Shown piece by piece: positions 43,801 through 51,531 of a DNA stretch of 64,000 nucleotides. The stretch spans positions 138,401 to 202,400 of the forward strand of contig DPDG01000077.1 in the NCBI GenBank assembly GCA_003526375.1, written 5' to 3'. The stretch's first letter is position 1; the number at the start of each line of letters is the position of its first letter. The stretch comes from Lentisphaeria bacterium (GTDB taxonomy: Bacteria > Verrucomicrobiota > Lentisphaeria > Victivallales > UBA1829). Made by a program: the position numbers and the translations under genes. The notes beneath the pieces were generated by a model that saw nothing but the letters and a program-made list of their open reading frames with translations, did no database searches and was not told the origin of the DNA.

Positions 43801-44631
43801 TCCCTGTGCATCCAGCTGCCAGACCGCCGCAAACGCCATTCCGCGCCCGTCCGGCGTTCTGCGGGAAAGATCGGCGGTGCGCATCCGGAGCTCAAAGCTG
43901 TAGACTTTGCCCGGTTCCGCATTGGTGAGCGTACAGGAGATGTTGCCTTCGCCGTCCTTCGTGCTGCCGTCGATCCGGGCAGATACCGCACCTGAAAACG
44001 GATTTTCCGTATCCAGGCTGAACAGGGCGGGATTGCCGGCGCTTGCCCACGGCGAAGAAGCTCTGGAACGGTGTGTTTCCTCGAAAGAGCCATCCCGGAG
44101 CAGATTCTTTATTCCGTCGGCTGATGTCAGGGAAAGATTGTCGAAATATGCTTTCCCGTCTGCATCGAAGATGCGCAGAACCAGTTCCAGGGAAGCCGCA
44201 TCGCTGTGTGTCGTGAATTCTTTTTTGAAGTCATGCATCGGATTGGTGCCGCGTTCATGGAACAGTTCATGATGGGCAAGCGTTTTTCCCGCCTTGTCCT
44301 TTTCCACTACTTCGACCAGGGAATAGCCAAGTCCCGTGTAGGTGTTCTCCTTTATCCCCTGCGTACCGGTGCGTCCGCTTAGAATCAGTTTGGTTCCGGC
44401 GGGAAAGGATTTGATCTGCTGCGAAACCGCTCCGAGTTTCACTCCCCTGCCGGAAAGCACGAGGGCTTTGGAACCTTCATGGATTTCCGTCTTGACTGAT
44501 GCGGGATCCCCGGAAGAACGCCAGTGCGCAACGTCGTTTTCAAAATCTCCGTTTTGCAGCAGATTCTGCGCCGGAGCTGCCAGCACAGCCGAAAGCAGGA
44601 GTGCCGGAAGTGTGATTTTTGTCATGTACAT
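40804..44631 (-). CDS. Large exported glycosidase-like protein with three CBM-type repeats (module 4)
   Basis: A 1275-residue secreted protein with signal peptide MYMTKITLPALLLSAVLAAPAQ. Three CBM4/9-like jelly rolls follow (starting at about residues 24, 174 and 337: NLLQNGDFEND, NLLRDGSFEET, NKIENGDFELS). The second and third are close copies (STKDGEGN, VWQLDAQGKLLTAIDAV / IWQLNGRGELISSVDAV, LGLFQANGSVWFDDLSL). Then comes a beta-sandwich (about 505-750) and a TIM-barrel-like region (about 770-1090) with AVDGVFIDRVDYISWDFGHD, whose Asp residues are candidate catalytic groups as in GH36/GH31-type alpha-glycosidases. A C-terminal beta domain ends it. It is last in the operon after the GPH symporter gene. 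The GH family is not assigned. Confidence 0.75.
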   Translation of the reverse strand: MYMTKITLPALLLSAVLAAPAQNLLQNGDFENDVAHWRSSGDPASVKTEIHEGSKALVLSGRGVKLGAVSQQIKSFPAGTKLILSGRTGTQGIKENTYTGLGYSLVEVVEKDKAGKTLAHHELFHERGTNPMHDFKKEFTTHSDAASLELVLRIFDADGKAYFDNLSLTSADGIKNLLRDGSFEETHRSRASSPWASAGNPALFSLDTENPFSGAVSARIDGSTKDGEGNISCTLTNAEPGKVYSFELRMRTADLSRRTPDGRGMAFAAVWQLDAQGKLLTAIDAVAVTEPTGWKKYVKTFKTLPETRRLKIILGLFQANGSVWFDDLSLGIAPESANKIENGDFELSEGNALSPSWACTGNNRMFAVEPDTGRNGGGALRISGSTKDGEGNVQYVVSDFKPDTLYDFSVWASTEKLTKRTAHGKGAGIVAIWQLNGRGELISSVDAVTIQENTPFRKFGKTIRTLPNARKLVIIFGLFQANGTIRFDDASLVESARAALTRGSLIEKGTSLPAPYVRKNGNHYILGNNRFEAAVAADTGRLVSLVPKHVTPYVNLFNAPASLDLKCVENGRNADFPAAFHSIRQTEDGGAVALEVTRTLPDGGKCLEYFRVDNAHLRWDAELTAVPTTRDREIRVSYTMPIMKAFETVFNTSLAKSVPLESLSAGEIRYRYDGGMLMPLIILGNDRFDFGLSVISPFELKRPALSFLLENGNMEMRYKHFRYGQGSKINTGVALIAHESDFRPGFAWMLERYPDYFTAAPQTREREGLLCLSGPDQHFKEVAAHWEKRGVAINIYGGHFPFYGIYAPDNREEWSVFINGTMSQKGQWTLDGYEKEKSALKVMNWPHNWWSSYARNRETIDEFKKHGIANYIYWNPSEVWIPYAEKEFRSDIAKDADGRYTIAIPEHYVLNQNPNGAWGRHIYGELEKTLKRYPAVDGVFIDRVDYISWDFGHDDGVTMINGKRAFTMAFALDEMLQKAYRLIRSQGKGSYANGPVGIELYRNLDAVLIENPGVHPIPQCFQFFGLKRPIVFSHTTGNQRTIEDRFKHSLAWGVYPVIAWTSPVSKNDDPANVTESYLPLFEIMKGRDWVLNAHAIRLPSNTAGNIFRLKDGSYMATVISPVHSRLGTLDFDKNASITVNPEHQTVREVNAVSVDYPGVFRIPFTAEGKETAIKLPPFGTALALLLNGHGHYQAAAIGMPLLKRGKNRLEFVLYDGSKADSVVLELPSGKQIRGRATADKTVGFDVNVPSGRKNFEVSLIFKQGGKQPFRYFVED

Positions 44632-44649
44632 TGGGTGATTTTCCTTATT

Positions 44650-46023
44650 TTAAAGTTGTTTTTTCTGCATATTTCCTGAAAGCTGTTTCATGAATGCGGC
44701 AGTAAGCGGATATTTGAGAAGCAGCAATGCTGCAAACGTCAGGCTGCCGCCGATCCCGATGGCGAAAAGCAAACGCATGGCAAGAAGGACGCCTTCCCCC
44801 TGTGCCGCACCCGCTTCCTGTTTGAAACCTGTGAGATTGAGGACAATGCCTGAAAGTGCAATGCCAAGTGTGATACCGGCTTTGCCCGACCAGGAGAACA
44901 GGGCGGCTATCACGCCATCCCTGTGAAGACCGTTCGCCTTGAAATCATATTCACAGACATCCGCGGTCATCGCCATCAGCAGCATCCAGAGTCCGTTCAG
45001 ACCCGGCAGCAGTACAAGACTGACTGCAATTGACAGATACGGGCATTCCGGAGTGTAAAGAAACCAACTTGCCGCCGCCCCTGCCGCACTGAACAGCAGA
45101 AGCGCAATTAATGCGTTACGCTTTCCGATCTTTGCGGACAGTGCGGTCATTGCCGGAAGAAGGGCAAATGAGAAAAGTACGGAAAAGGTTGGTCCGAGAC
45201 CGATATAGTAGGCTCCCTTTACAGTATCGCCGGCGCAGACATAGTAGATGATGATATAGGTTCCCAGCGAAGATACTGCCAGAAAACCGAGAACGCCGAT
45301 GACCAATGTTCCTGCAATGATCATGAAAGGGAAGAGCTTGAATGTGGACAGCACGTCGCACAGCCGTATCTTCGGGCGTTCCTGATGGACGGCGGTTTCA
45401 ACACTGCGCGCCAGAAAGACCGGACCGAGCGCGGAAATTATGAAGAGAATTCCCATGCCGGCGGCACAGAACCGCATACCCGTCAGTTGATCCGGAAACA
45501 CAGGATTCTGAGTCAGGTAATAAAGCCAGGGCAGGAGCAGTCCGCCGATGTTGACGAAGAACATGCGATACGCCATCAGGCGCGTTCTTTCTTCGTAATC
45601 CGAGCTCAATTCATAGCCGAAACCGATGTAGGGGACACAGTAGACGGTCGTAGCCAGGAAGTAGATCACGGACATGATCCCGAAATACCAGAGATATTGT
45701 GCCTGGCTCCAGCCGGAAGCCGGAAACATCCAGACCAGCACGAAGCAGACCGCTGCGGCAATGGCGCCTCCGAGCATATAGGGTTTCCGTGCTCCCCATC
45801 TGCTGCGGGTGTTGTCGGAAATATACCCCATCAGAGGATCGGTCAGAGCATCCGTTACCCGTGTGATTGCCATGATGATGCCGAGCATGACCGGGTCAAG
45901 TCCCATGTAGATGTTCATGATCGGCATTGCCATCATCGGCAGGGCGTTCTGCATGTTGTTTTCGGCAATGGCGCCGAATCCATAGCCTGCCTTATCTTTG
46001 AAGCACAGCAGGGAAGTCTTCAT
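44650..46023 (-). CDS. GPH-family sugar:cation symporter (module 4)
   Basis: A 457-residue, 12-helix transporter of the glycoside-pentoside-hexuronide:cation symporter family (MelB/XynB type). The N-terminal sequence KAGYGFGAIAENNMQNALPMM and the family signature ITRVTDALTDPLMGYISDNTRSRWGARKPYML, with paired Asp residues that bind the cation, are characteristic. The second half has SAKIGKRNALIALL and MTADVCEYDFKANGLHRDG. It probably imports the oligosaccharide released by the exported enzyme encoded next. Its start overlaps the prepilin stop as ATGA; with no separate ribosome-binding site, translation is probably coupled. Confidence 0.92.
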   Translation of the reverse strand: MKTSLLCFKDKAGYGFGAIAENNMQNALPMMAMPIMNIYMGLDPVMLGIIMAITRVTDALTDPLMGYISDNTRSRWGARKPYMLGGAIAAAVCFVLVWMFPASGWSQAQYLWYFGIMSVIYFLATTVYCVPYIGFGYELSSDYEERTRLMAYRMFFVNIGGLLLPWLYYLTQNPVFPDQLTGMRFCAAGMGILFIISALGPVFLARSVETAVHQERPKIRLCDVLSTFKLFPFMIIAGTLVIGVLGFLAVSSLGTYIIIYYVCAGDTVKGAYYIGLGPTFSVLFSFALLPAMTALSAKIGKRNALIALLLFSAAGAAASWFLYTPECPYLSIAVSLVLLPGLNGLWMLLMAMTADVCEYDFKANGLHRDGVIAALFSWSGKAGITLGIALSGIVLNLTGFKQEAGAAQGEGVLLAMRLLFAIGIGGSLTFAALLLLKYPLTAAFMKQLSGNMQKKQL

Positions 46024-46964
46024 TTGTCAATTGCCCACATTCCGTAAATGTCATTTCCGCCTCGTATGGGAAACGGATTCGGCGTTGTGTCGCGATAAGC
46101 AAGGAATTGCACGTGCCCGTCCGCGAAAGCGTAGTTGGAGGAATTCACGCGCTTATGCATTTTTGCGTAAACACCATAGGCTTCAGGCGAGTAGTCCGCG
46201 TAGATATAGGCGGCGGTGCCGGACGAGGGAGATCCGGCGATATTGGTCTGTGTCCAGTGTTCGCAGTAGGAGATGGTTGTGGACGGGTGAGTGACTTGTG
46301 AGAAGGGGCGTCCGCAGACCCCTCTGTTGACGCCGTCCCATCGACTGACGATGATCGAATAAGAGCGTGTGCCGGCTGTCGGTGCATTGCTGGACGGGCA
46401 TTTTACGTGCTTGCCTCGTCTGCCTTCATACATCGTGTCGTTGCGTACGGCAAAGTGTTCTGCTATTTGCGCGTCATATCCCCAGCCGGTGTTGTCGGGG
46501 AAATAACCTTTGTTGTCATCGGCATACAAAGTCGTGGCAAGCATGATCTGTTTGAGTTTTGAGGCGCAGGATGTGACTCTTGCCGACTCTCTGGCAGCAT
46601 TCAGCGCCGGAAGCAGCATTGCCGCCAGAATTGCGATCATCGCTATCACGATGAGGAGCTCTATGAGGGTGAAAATCCGTATTTTCACCCTGTGAAGTAA
46701 GGGTCTCGAACAGAGAACAGGGAAGTAAGAAGTGGAAAAACATTTGAACAATGGAACATTGGAGCAATTCAATAATGGAAGGAAGATCAGGGGACTGGCA
46801 ACGTCCTGTCCTGCCTTGCTGCCGGAATGAAATACCATTTTACAACTTTCCCTCATGAGGAGCTTTATCAGGGGGAAAATCCTTGTTGTCCCGCATCCTT
46901 TTCCGTCTGCGGAGAAGGAAGAAATGTGACACTTTTTGCCTTTCATAAGACTTTTGCTGTCCAT
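46020..46964 (-). CDS. Prepilin-type protein with long in-frame leader (module 4)
   Basis: A 314-residue reading from ATG 46964, which has AAAAGGTG upstream. The prepilin motif FTLIELLIVIAMIAILAAMLLPALNAARESAR starts about 97 residues in. The alternative is GTG 46688 (VKIRIFTLIELL), which has no good ribosome-binding site. The leader includes NVPLFKCFSTSYFPVLCS, similar to the module 2 leader, and RIFPLIKLLMRES, a degraded copy of the prepilin motif itself. The residue before Phe is Ile. The C-terminus has the H-x9-DG-like form (MHKRVNSSNYAFADGHVQFL). It follows lacI and an operator, and overlaps the symporter gene by 4 bp. Confidence 0.78.
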   Translation of the reverse strand: MDSKSLMKGKKCHISSFSADGKGCGTTRIFPLIKLLMRESCKMVFHSGSKAGQDVASPLIFLPLLNCSNVPLFKCFSTSYFPVLCSRPLLHRVKIRIFTLIELLIVIAMIAILAAMLLPALNAARESARVTSCASKLKQIMLATTLYADDNKGYFPDNTGWGYDAQIAEHFAVRNDTMYEGRRGKHVKCPSSNAPTAGTRSYSIIVSRWDGVNRGVCGRPFSQVTHPSTTISYCEHWTQTNIAGSPSSGTAAYIYADYSPEAYGVYAKMHKRVNSSNYAFADGHVQFLAYRDTTPNPFPIRGGNDIYGMWAIDK

Positions 46965-47200
46965 AATACACCTTTTTTGTTCAGAGGCATTTTTGTTTTT
47001 GGAAAACTGCATACGTTCTTGTTTGTATTTTTATTTACTTGAAAAGTATTCTGCTGATTTGCTTTCCTTGCATATAACTCTGCAAGGACTGAGATTTCAA
47101 AGATCATGAAATTTTGAATGTCGTCAAAATTCTGTTCTTCTTCCTTCTCATCATCCTGGAGTTGATTTGAGTGTTGTGGTGATTTTCACGGCCTCCATAA

Positions 47201-47220
47201 TTAAAACGTTTTAAATTATA
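47201..47220 (-). promoter_or_regulatory. Internal promoter -10 with LacI operator
   Basis: On the minus strand TATAAT (47220-47215) is followed directly by the perfect palindrome TTAAAACGTTTTAA (47214-47201), 9 bp past the lacI stop codon. The same 14-mer lies in front of lacI. The stretch from here to 46964 is leader; no further gene is supported. Confidence 0.8.
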
Positions 47221-47228
47221 TTGCAAAA

Positions 47229-48176
47229 TTACTTTACTGTATTCCTTATAATCAGTTTGGGAGCCAGAAGACGATGATAATGATCTTCTCCGTTGAGCAT
47301 GGCTAAAATACCTTGCACGGAACACTGTCCGAGTTCCGTCTGCTGCTGTCCGATGGTTGTCAGCATGAATTCCGGCCGTCCGGCAAGAGCGATATTGTCG
47401 AAGCCTATGACGGAAATGTCTTCCGGGACCCTTACAGCCTTGAGTTTCAGCATGTATATGAGATCAATCGCCTGCTGATCCGAATAGGCGAGGATTGCGT
47501 CAACAGGGAATTGCTCTGTCATTGCAACGGCCTCTTCCGGAGTGCTGAATGATAAGAGATCGGCGTTCGGGCATTCCTGCACGGCTTTCCGGTTGCCCGC
47601 ATGTCGCAGCGGATCAATATTGCAACTGAGCAGATGTCTGCACTGACGCTCGAGCAAAAATTTTGCAGCCATGTACCCGCCTGCAAAATTATCCGTAATG
47701 ACCGAAGAAAATTTTTCATCGCAATAAGTGGAACAGAAGAGATACGGGATATGGTGCTTTTCAAATTTTTCCCGGAAAGGAGCGAATTTCACGTAGGGGA
47801 GGGACAGGATCAGGCCGTCGATCTTTTTCTCCAGGAGGATCTTCATTTGATTTTGAAGCATGAAATCCTTATCCCCTGTTGAGGCTATCGTCGTCAGGAG
47901 CCCATAGTTGTGCTGTGCGGCTTCCAAGCCGACAGCCTGCATGATATTGTTGAAGAAAGAGAGATTGACGCCTTCCAGCACATAGCCGATCAGCTTACTG
48001 CGGTTGGACTGCAGCCCGCGTCCGAAATTATTCGGCATGTAATCGGACTGGTTCGCCAGCTCCAGAACTTTTGCACGGGTCTTCTGAGAGACAACCGGTG
48101 AACCGTTGAGTGCAAGACTTATGGTTGCCGGTGATACTCCCAGCCTCATAGCCATTTCCTTGATTGTAGTCGGCAT
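47229..48176 (-). CDS. LacI-family transcriptional repressor (module 4)
   Basis: A 315-residue true LacI-type regulator. The N-terminal helix-turn-helix (TTIKEMAMRLGVSPATISLALNGSPVVSQKTRAKVLELANQSDYMPNNFGRGLQSNRSKLIGYV) includes the hinge helix that reads a central CpG. The periplasmic-binding-protein-like core follows (VITDNFAGGYMAAKFLLERQCRHLLSCN, DAILAYSDQQAIDLIYMLKLKAVRVPEDISVIGFDNIALA). ATG 48176 is chosen; GTG 48185 is in frame three codons earlier. The gene is flanked on both sides by the identical palindrome TTAAAACGTTTTAA, a classic LacI-family operator form. Autorepression and control of the downstream operon are therefore very likely. Confidence 0.93.
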   Translation of the reverse strand: MPTTIKEMAMRLGVSPATISLALNGSPVVSQKTRAKVLELANQSDYMPNNFGRGLQSNRSKLIGYVLEGVNLSFFNNIMQAVGLEAAQHNYGLLTTIASTGDKDFMLQNQMKILLEKKIDGLILSLPYVKFAPFREKFEKHHIPYLFCSTYCDEKFSSVITDNFAGGYMAAKFLLERQCRHLLSCNIDPLRHAGNRKAVQECPNADLLSFSTPEEAVAMTEQFPVDAILAYSDQQAIDLIYMLKLKAVRVPEDISVIGFDNIALAGRPEFMLTTIGQQQTELGQCSVQGILAMLNGEDHYHRLLAPKLIIRNTVK

Positions 48177-48192
48177 CAGTTTCACAACTTTC

Positions 48193-48247
48193 TTAAAACG
48201 TTTTAAATTTCTCCGTTACATATAATACCTGAGAGTTGCGTTGTCAA
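48193..48247 (-). promoter_or_regulatory. lacI promoter with operator
   Basis: On the minus strand TTGACA (48247-48242), a 17-base spacer and TATATG (48224-48219) precede the palindrome TTAAAACGTTTTAA (48206-48193), which lies just past the expected +1. Confidence 0.8.
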
Positions 48248-48308
48248 ATGATTTTCCTGAAAAAATTTGTTTTTTCAGGAGAACGGAGAGAAATGGAAAA
48301 TGAAAGAT

Positions 48309-48346
48309 GCCGGTTTCAGGGGATTGCACTTTCACCTGAAACCGGC
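48309..48346 (-). terminator. Terminator of the RND operon
   Basis: A perfect 12-bp stem GCCGGTTTCAGG / CCTGAAACCGGC with a 14-base loop, 20 bp past the stop at 48367, followed on the minus strand by a T-rich run. Confidence 0.75.
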
Positions 48347-48366
48347 ATTCCATTGAGTTGCCGGGG

Positions 48367-51300
48367 TTATACGGCGGCCTCTCTTTTGCCCGGCATGATT
48401 TTTGCGCGCAGTTTCAACAGAAGACGGCGCAGTGTATGGCGCCTGGGCTTTGCTGTGTCATGCACGAAGATGAAATACAGCGCCGGGATCACATACAGCG
48501 TCAGGAGCGAAGCAATCGAAAGTCCGCCGACGACACCCATGCCGCAACTGGAACGGAGTTCCGAACCGAGCCCGGTTCCCAACGCCATCGGCAGCATGCC
48601 GGCGACTGATGCAATGCTTGTCATGACAATCGGGCGGAACTTCGACTGTGTCGCCAGAAGCATCGCCTTATGCGTCGTAACACCCGAACTGACCAGCGTG
48701 GCGCACTCGTCCATAATCAAAATTGCGTTGTTTACCACGATCCCGATCATCATCACACCGCCGAGGAGCCCCATCATGGACATCGACATGCCGGTTGCCC
48801 AGAGCGTCGCATACATGCCGAGGAAGCCGAGCGGCACCGTGAACATGATCAGGAAGGGACGGGTCCAGGACTCCATGATTGCGGCGATCAGAAGGTAGGT
48901 CAGGACTGCCGCCAGAAGAATGACCTGCATGAATTCGCGCGCCGTTTCATTCATCAGTTCCACGTTTCCGCTCATCCTTACCCCGTAGCCGGGGGGCAGG
49001 GCGTCCTGCGCCATTTTGCCGATCGCGCCTGAAACTGTTCCGAGCGCCATGCCCGGAGCCGTATTCGCATACAGCCACATGGTTCTCACTTTGTCGTAGC
49101 GGTTGACCACCACCGGACGGGTATCTTCGGTGATTTCCGCCAACGCTTCCGCGCTGAGCGGATTATTGTCCTTGACCGCCGGAGCCGCCTGCCGGAGCTG
49201 GTCTTCGCCGTATTCCTTCTGATTCTTTACGCGGATATCGAAGGTGCGTGCTCCGTCGCGGTAATCTCCGACTTCAATGCCGTCCAGGGAACCGAGCAGA
49301 TATTCGTAAAGCTCGTTGGCGGACATGCCCAGATTCTGCAACACCGTGCGGCGGGGAGTGATGTTGATGTTCGGTTTGCGTTCCCGGCGGCTGGAGTCAA
49401 GGTCGCGGGTCATTCCCAGAGAGGGCAGTTTTTCCATCACTTCCATTTCCGCCTGTTCGAGAACTTCAAGGTCGGGTCCGTTCATCACGCACCGGATTTC
49501 CGCGCCGCTTCCGCCGAAGGTCGGAGGTATGGAAAGCGTGACGCGGCAGTTGTCCAGATAGGAGAGCTCTTTGCGGAGCAGCGCCTGAAGTTCATAGATG
49601 GACTCCTTGCGCTCGAACTTGTCTGTTGTGCGCAGATTGATCTGTCCGAGGTAGACCGCCGAGCTGACCTGTCCGCTTCCTCCGTCGGAGTCGCCGACCG
49701 AGATCGACATGCCCCGGATGAAGTCGAACTTCTTCAGATGGTCCGCCGCCTCCTGTATCAGTTTGTTTGTCGTGTCCAGATTGTAATTGGTGGGAAATTC
49801 GAACTTGATGCGGATTTCCCCCTGATCGCAGAACGGCAGGAAGGAAAGCCCGACCTGCGGCACGATCCAGAACAGGGTTCCCAGAGCCAGCGCCAGGACG
49901 GCAAGCATCAGCGTCTTCGGATAGCGTGCCGTCCATTCGATGCTCTTGTCGAATTTGCGGCAGAGCCAGTCATAGCCGATATCCCACGGGACGAACATGC
50001 GTTGAAGCAGTGTCTTCCGCTGAAGCTCCTCCTGTTTCTTTTTTTTCAGCAGAACACAGGCAAGAATCGGCGTCAGGGTGAAACTGATGAACAGCGATAC
50101 GAGCGTTGCACCGACCATAACGCCGGCAAACGGCACCATCATGCGGCCGATTCGCGTGCTCATCATCATGACGGGCACGAAGACGACCACGTTGGTCAGG
50201 GCGCTGGCGGAAACCGCCGCAATCACTTCGCCGGTTCCGCGTTCCGCGGCTGTCTTGATCGCTTCGCCGCGGTCGAGATGCTTGAAGATGTTTTCGATCA
50301 CGACAATCGAATTCGTTACCAGAACGCCGACCGAACATCCCAGCGAAAGAAGCGTCATGATGTTGAACGAGTAGTTGAAATATGCCATGACCGCGAAAGT
50401 CACAACGACCGAGATCGGCATTGAGATCATTACTATGAATGTGGATCTCGGTTCGTGCAGGAAGAGAAACAGCAGTACGGCGGTCAGGATGATACCGGTC
50501 AGGATACTGCTCCATGCGTCATCGACGGACGCCTGAATGAATGCGCCGGAATCGGTGAACCAGACCAGTTTCATTCCGGTCGGCAGTTCTCCGTTTCTGA
50601 TCATTGCGTTGAAGCGGTCGCGGATTCCGTTGATGACCTCGATTGCGTTCGCTTCGCCTTTCTTGACGATACGGAACCGTGCCGCGGGTTCTCCGTTCAC
50701 GTATGCCTTGCTGCGCACCTCCCGGCTCATGAACTTCACATCGGCGACATCCCGCAGATAAATGCGCTTGTCCTTGAATTTGCCTATTTCAAGCGCCTTG
50801 ATCTGTTCAAAGTCTTTGAAATCTCCATCGAAGGTGACGTTCTTCTCCCCCTTGTCGAACTGAATTCTGCCGAGCGGTTCGCGGATATTGTTCTCTTTGA
50901 GCTTGTCCACCACATCGCTGATCGACAGATTCATCGCGGTCAGCTTTTCGCGTTTCAGGAGGACATGAATCTGCATTTCATTCGCGCCATACACCCGGAC
51001 TTCACCGACTCCGGGAACTGAAGAAAAACGGTCTGCAATCACGTCGTCCGCATAGTCATACAGGTCATCCTGCGTCCGGTCGCCGACCAGAAACGCCTGC
51101 ACCACAGTTGTCGCATTGGTGTCGATTTTACGGATTGTGGGTTCATCCGCGCCGTCGGGCAGATCAGCACGGATACGGTTCAGCGCTTCCCGGATGTCGG
51201 TGGCGGCGATATCGACATTGGTTCCCATATTGAATTCCAGCTGAATTCTCGCTTCGTCTTCAATCGATACACTGGTGATGTGCCTGATTCCGTCCAGCGA

Positions 51301-51516
51301 GGATACTGCGTCCTCGATTCGTTTGGCAATTTCGACTTCGATCTCGGTCGGGCTGGCCCCCTGATATTCGCAGCGGACGAGCACCGTCGGGATTTCCATG
51401 TTCGGGAGCAGGTCGATGCTGATCTTCGGATAAAAATTCAAGCCGATCATGACCAGAATGATAATGAGCGCCGTCATTGCGATCGGCCTCTGAACAGACC
51501 ATCTGCTTAAAAACAT
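48367..51516 (-). CDS. RND-family efflux pump, inner-membrane transporter
   Basis: A 1049-residue AcrB/HAE-type transporter with 12 helices and two large periplasmic loops. The N-terminus (MFLSRWSVQRPIAMTALIIILVMIGLNFYPKISIDLLPNMEIPTV) and SPTEIEVEIAKRIEDAVSSLDGI are standard. In helix 4, where AcrB has the proton-relay pair Asp407-Asp408, this protein reads VLVTNSIVVIEN (Thr401-Asn402). In helix 10, at the AcrB Lys940 position, it reads IVVNNAIL (Asn929). The usual charged relay therefore appears absent. It is encoded 15 bp after the membrane-fusion protein gene, with GGAGGG. No outer-membrane channel gene is adjacent. Confidence 0.92.
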   Translation of the reverse strand: MFLSRWSVQRPIAMTALIIILVMIGLNFYPKISIDLLPNMEIPTVLVRCEYQGASPTEIEVEIAKRIEDAVSSLDGIRHITSVSIEDEARIQLEFNMGTNVDIAATDIREALNRIRADLPDGADEPTIRKIDTNATTVVQAFLVGDRTQDDLYDYADDVIADRFSSVPGVGEVRVYGANEMQIHVLLKREKLTAMNLSISDVVDKLKENNIREPLGRIQFDKGEKNVTFDGDFKDFEQIKALEIGKFKDKRIYLRDVADVKFMSREVRSKAYVNGEPAARFRIVKKGEANAIEVINGIRDRFNAMIRNGELPTGMKLVWFTDSGAFIQASVDDAWSSILTGIILTAVLLFLFLHEPRSTFIVMISMPISVVVTFAVMAYFNYSFNIMTLLSLGCSVGVLVTNSIVVIENIFKHLDRGEAIKTAAERGTGEVIAAVSASALTNVVVFVPVMMMSTRIGRMMVPFAGVMVGATLVSLFISFTLTPILACVLLKKKKQEELQRKTLLQRMFVPWDIGYDWLCRKFDKSIEWTARYPKTLMLAVLALALGTLFWIVPQVGLSFLPFCDQGEIRIKFEFPTNYNLDTTNKLIQEAADHLKKFDFIRGMSISVGDSDGGSGQVSSAVYLGQINLRTTDKFERKESIYELQALLRKELSYLDNCRVTLSIPPTFGGSGAEIRCVMNGPDLEVLEQAEMEVMEKLPSLGMTRDLDSSRRERKPNINITPRRTVLQNLGMSANELYEYLLGSLDGIEVGDYRDGARTFDIRVKNQKEYGEDQLRQAAPAVKDNNPLSAEALAEITEDTRPVVVNRYDKVRTMWLYANTAPGMALGTVSGAIGKMAQDALPPGYGVRMSGNVELMNETAREFMQVILLAAVLTYLLIAAIMESWTRPFLIMFTVPLGFLGMYATLWATGMSMSMMGLLGGVMMIGIVVNNAILIMDECATLVSSGVTTHKAMLLATQSKFRPIVMTSIASVAGMLPMALGTGLGSELRSSCGMGVVGGLSIASLLTLYVIPALYFIFVHDTAKPRRHTLRRLLLKLRAKIMPGKREAAV

Positions 51517-51531
51517 AAGTGGCGCCCTCCG

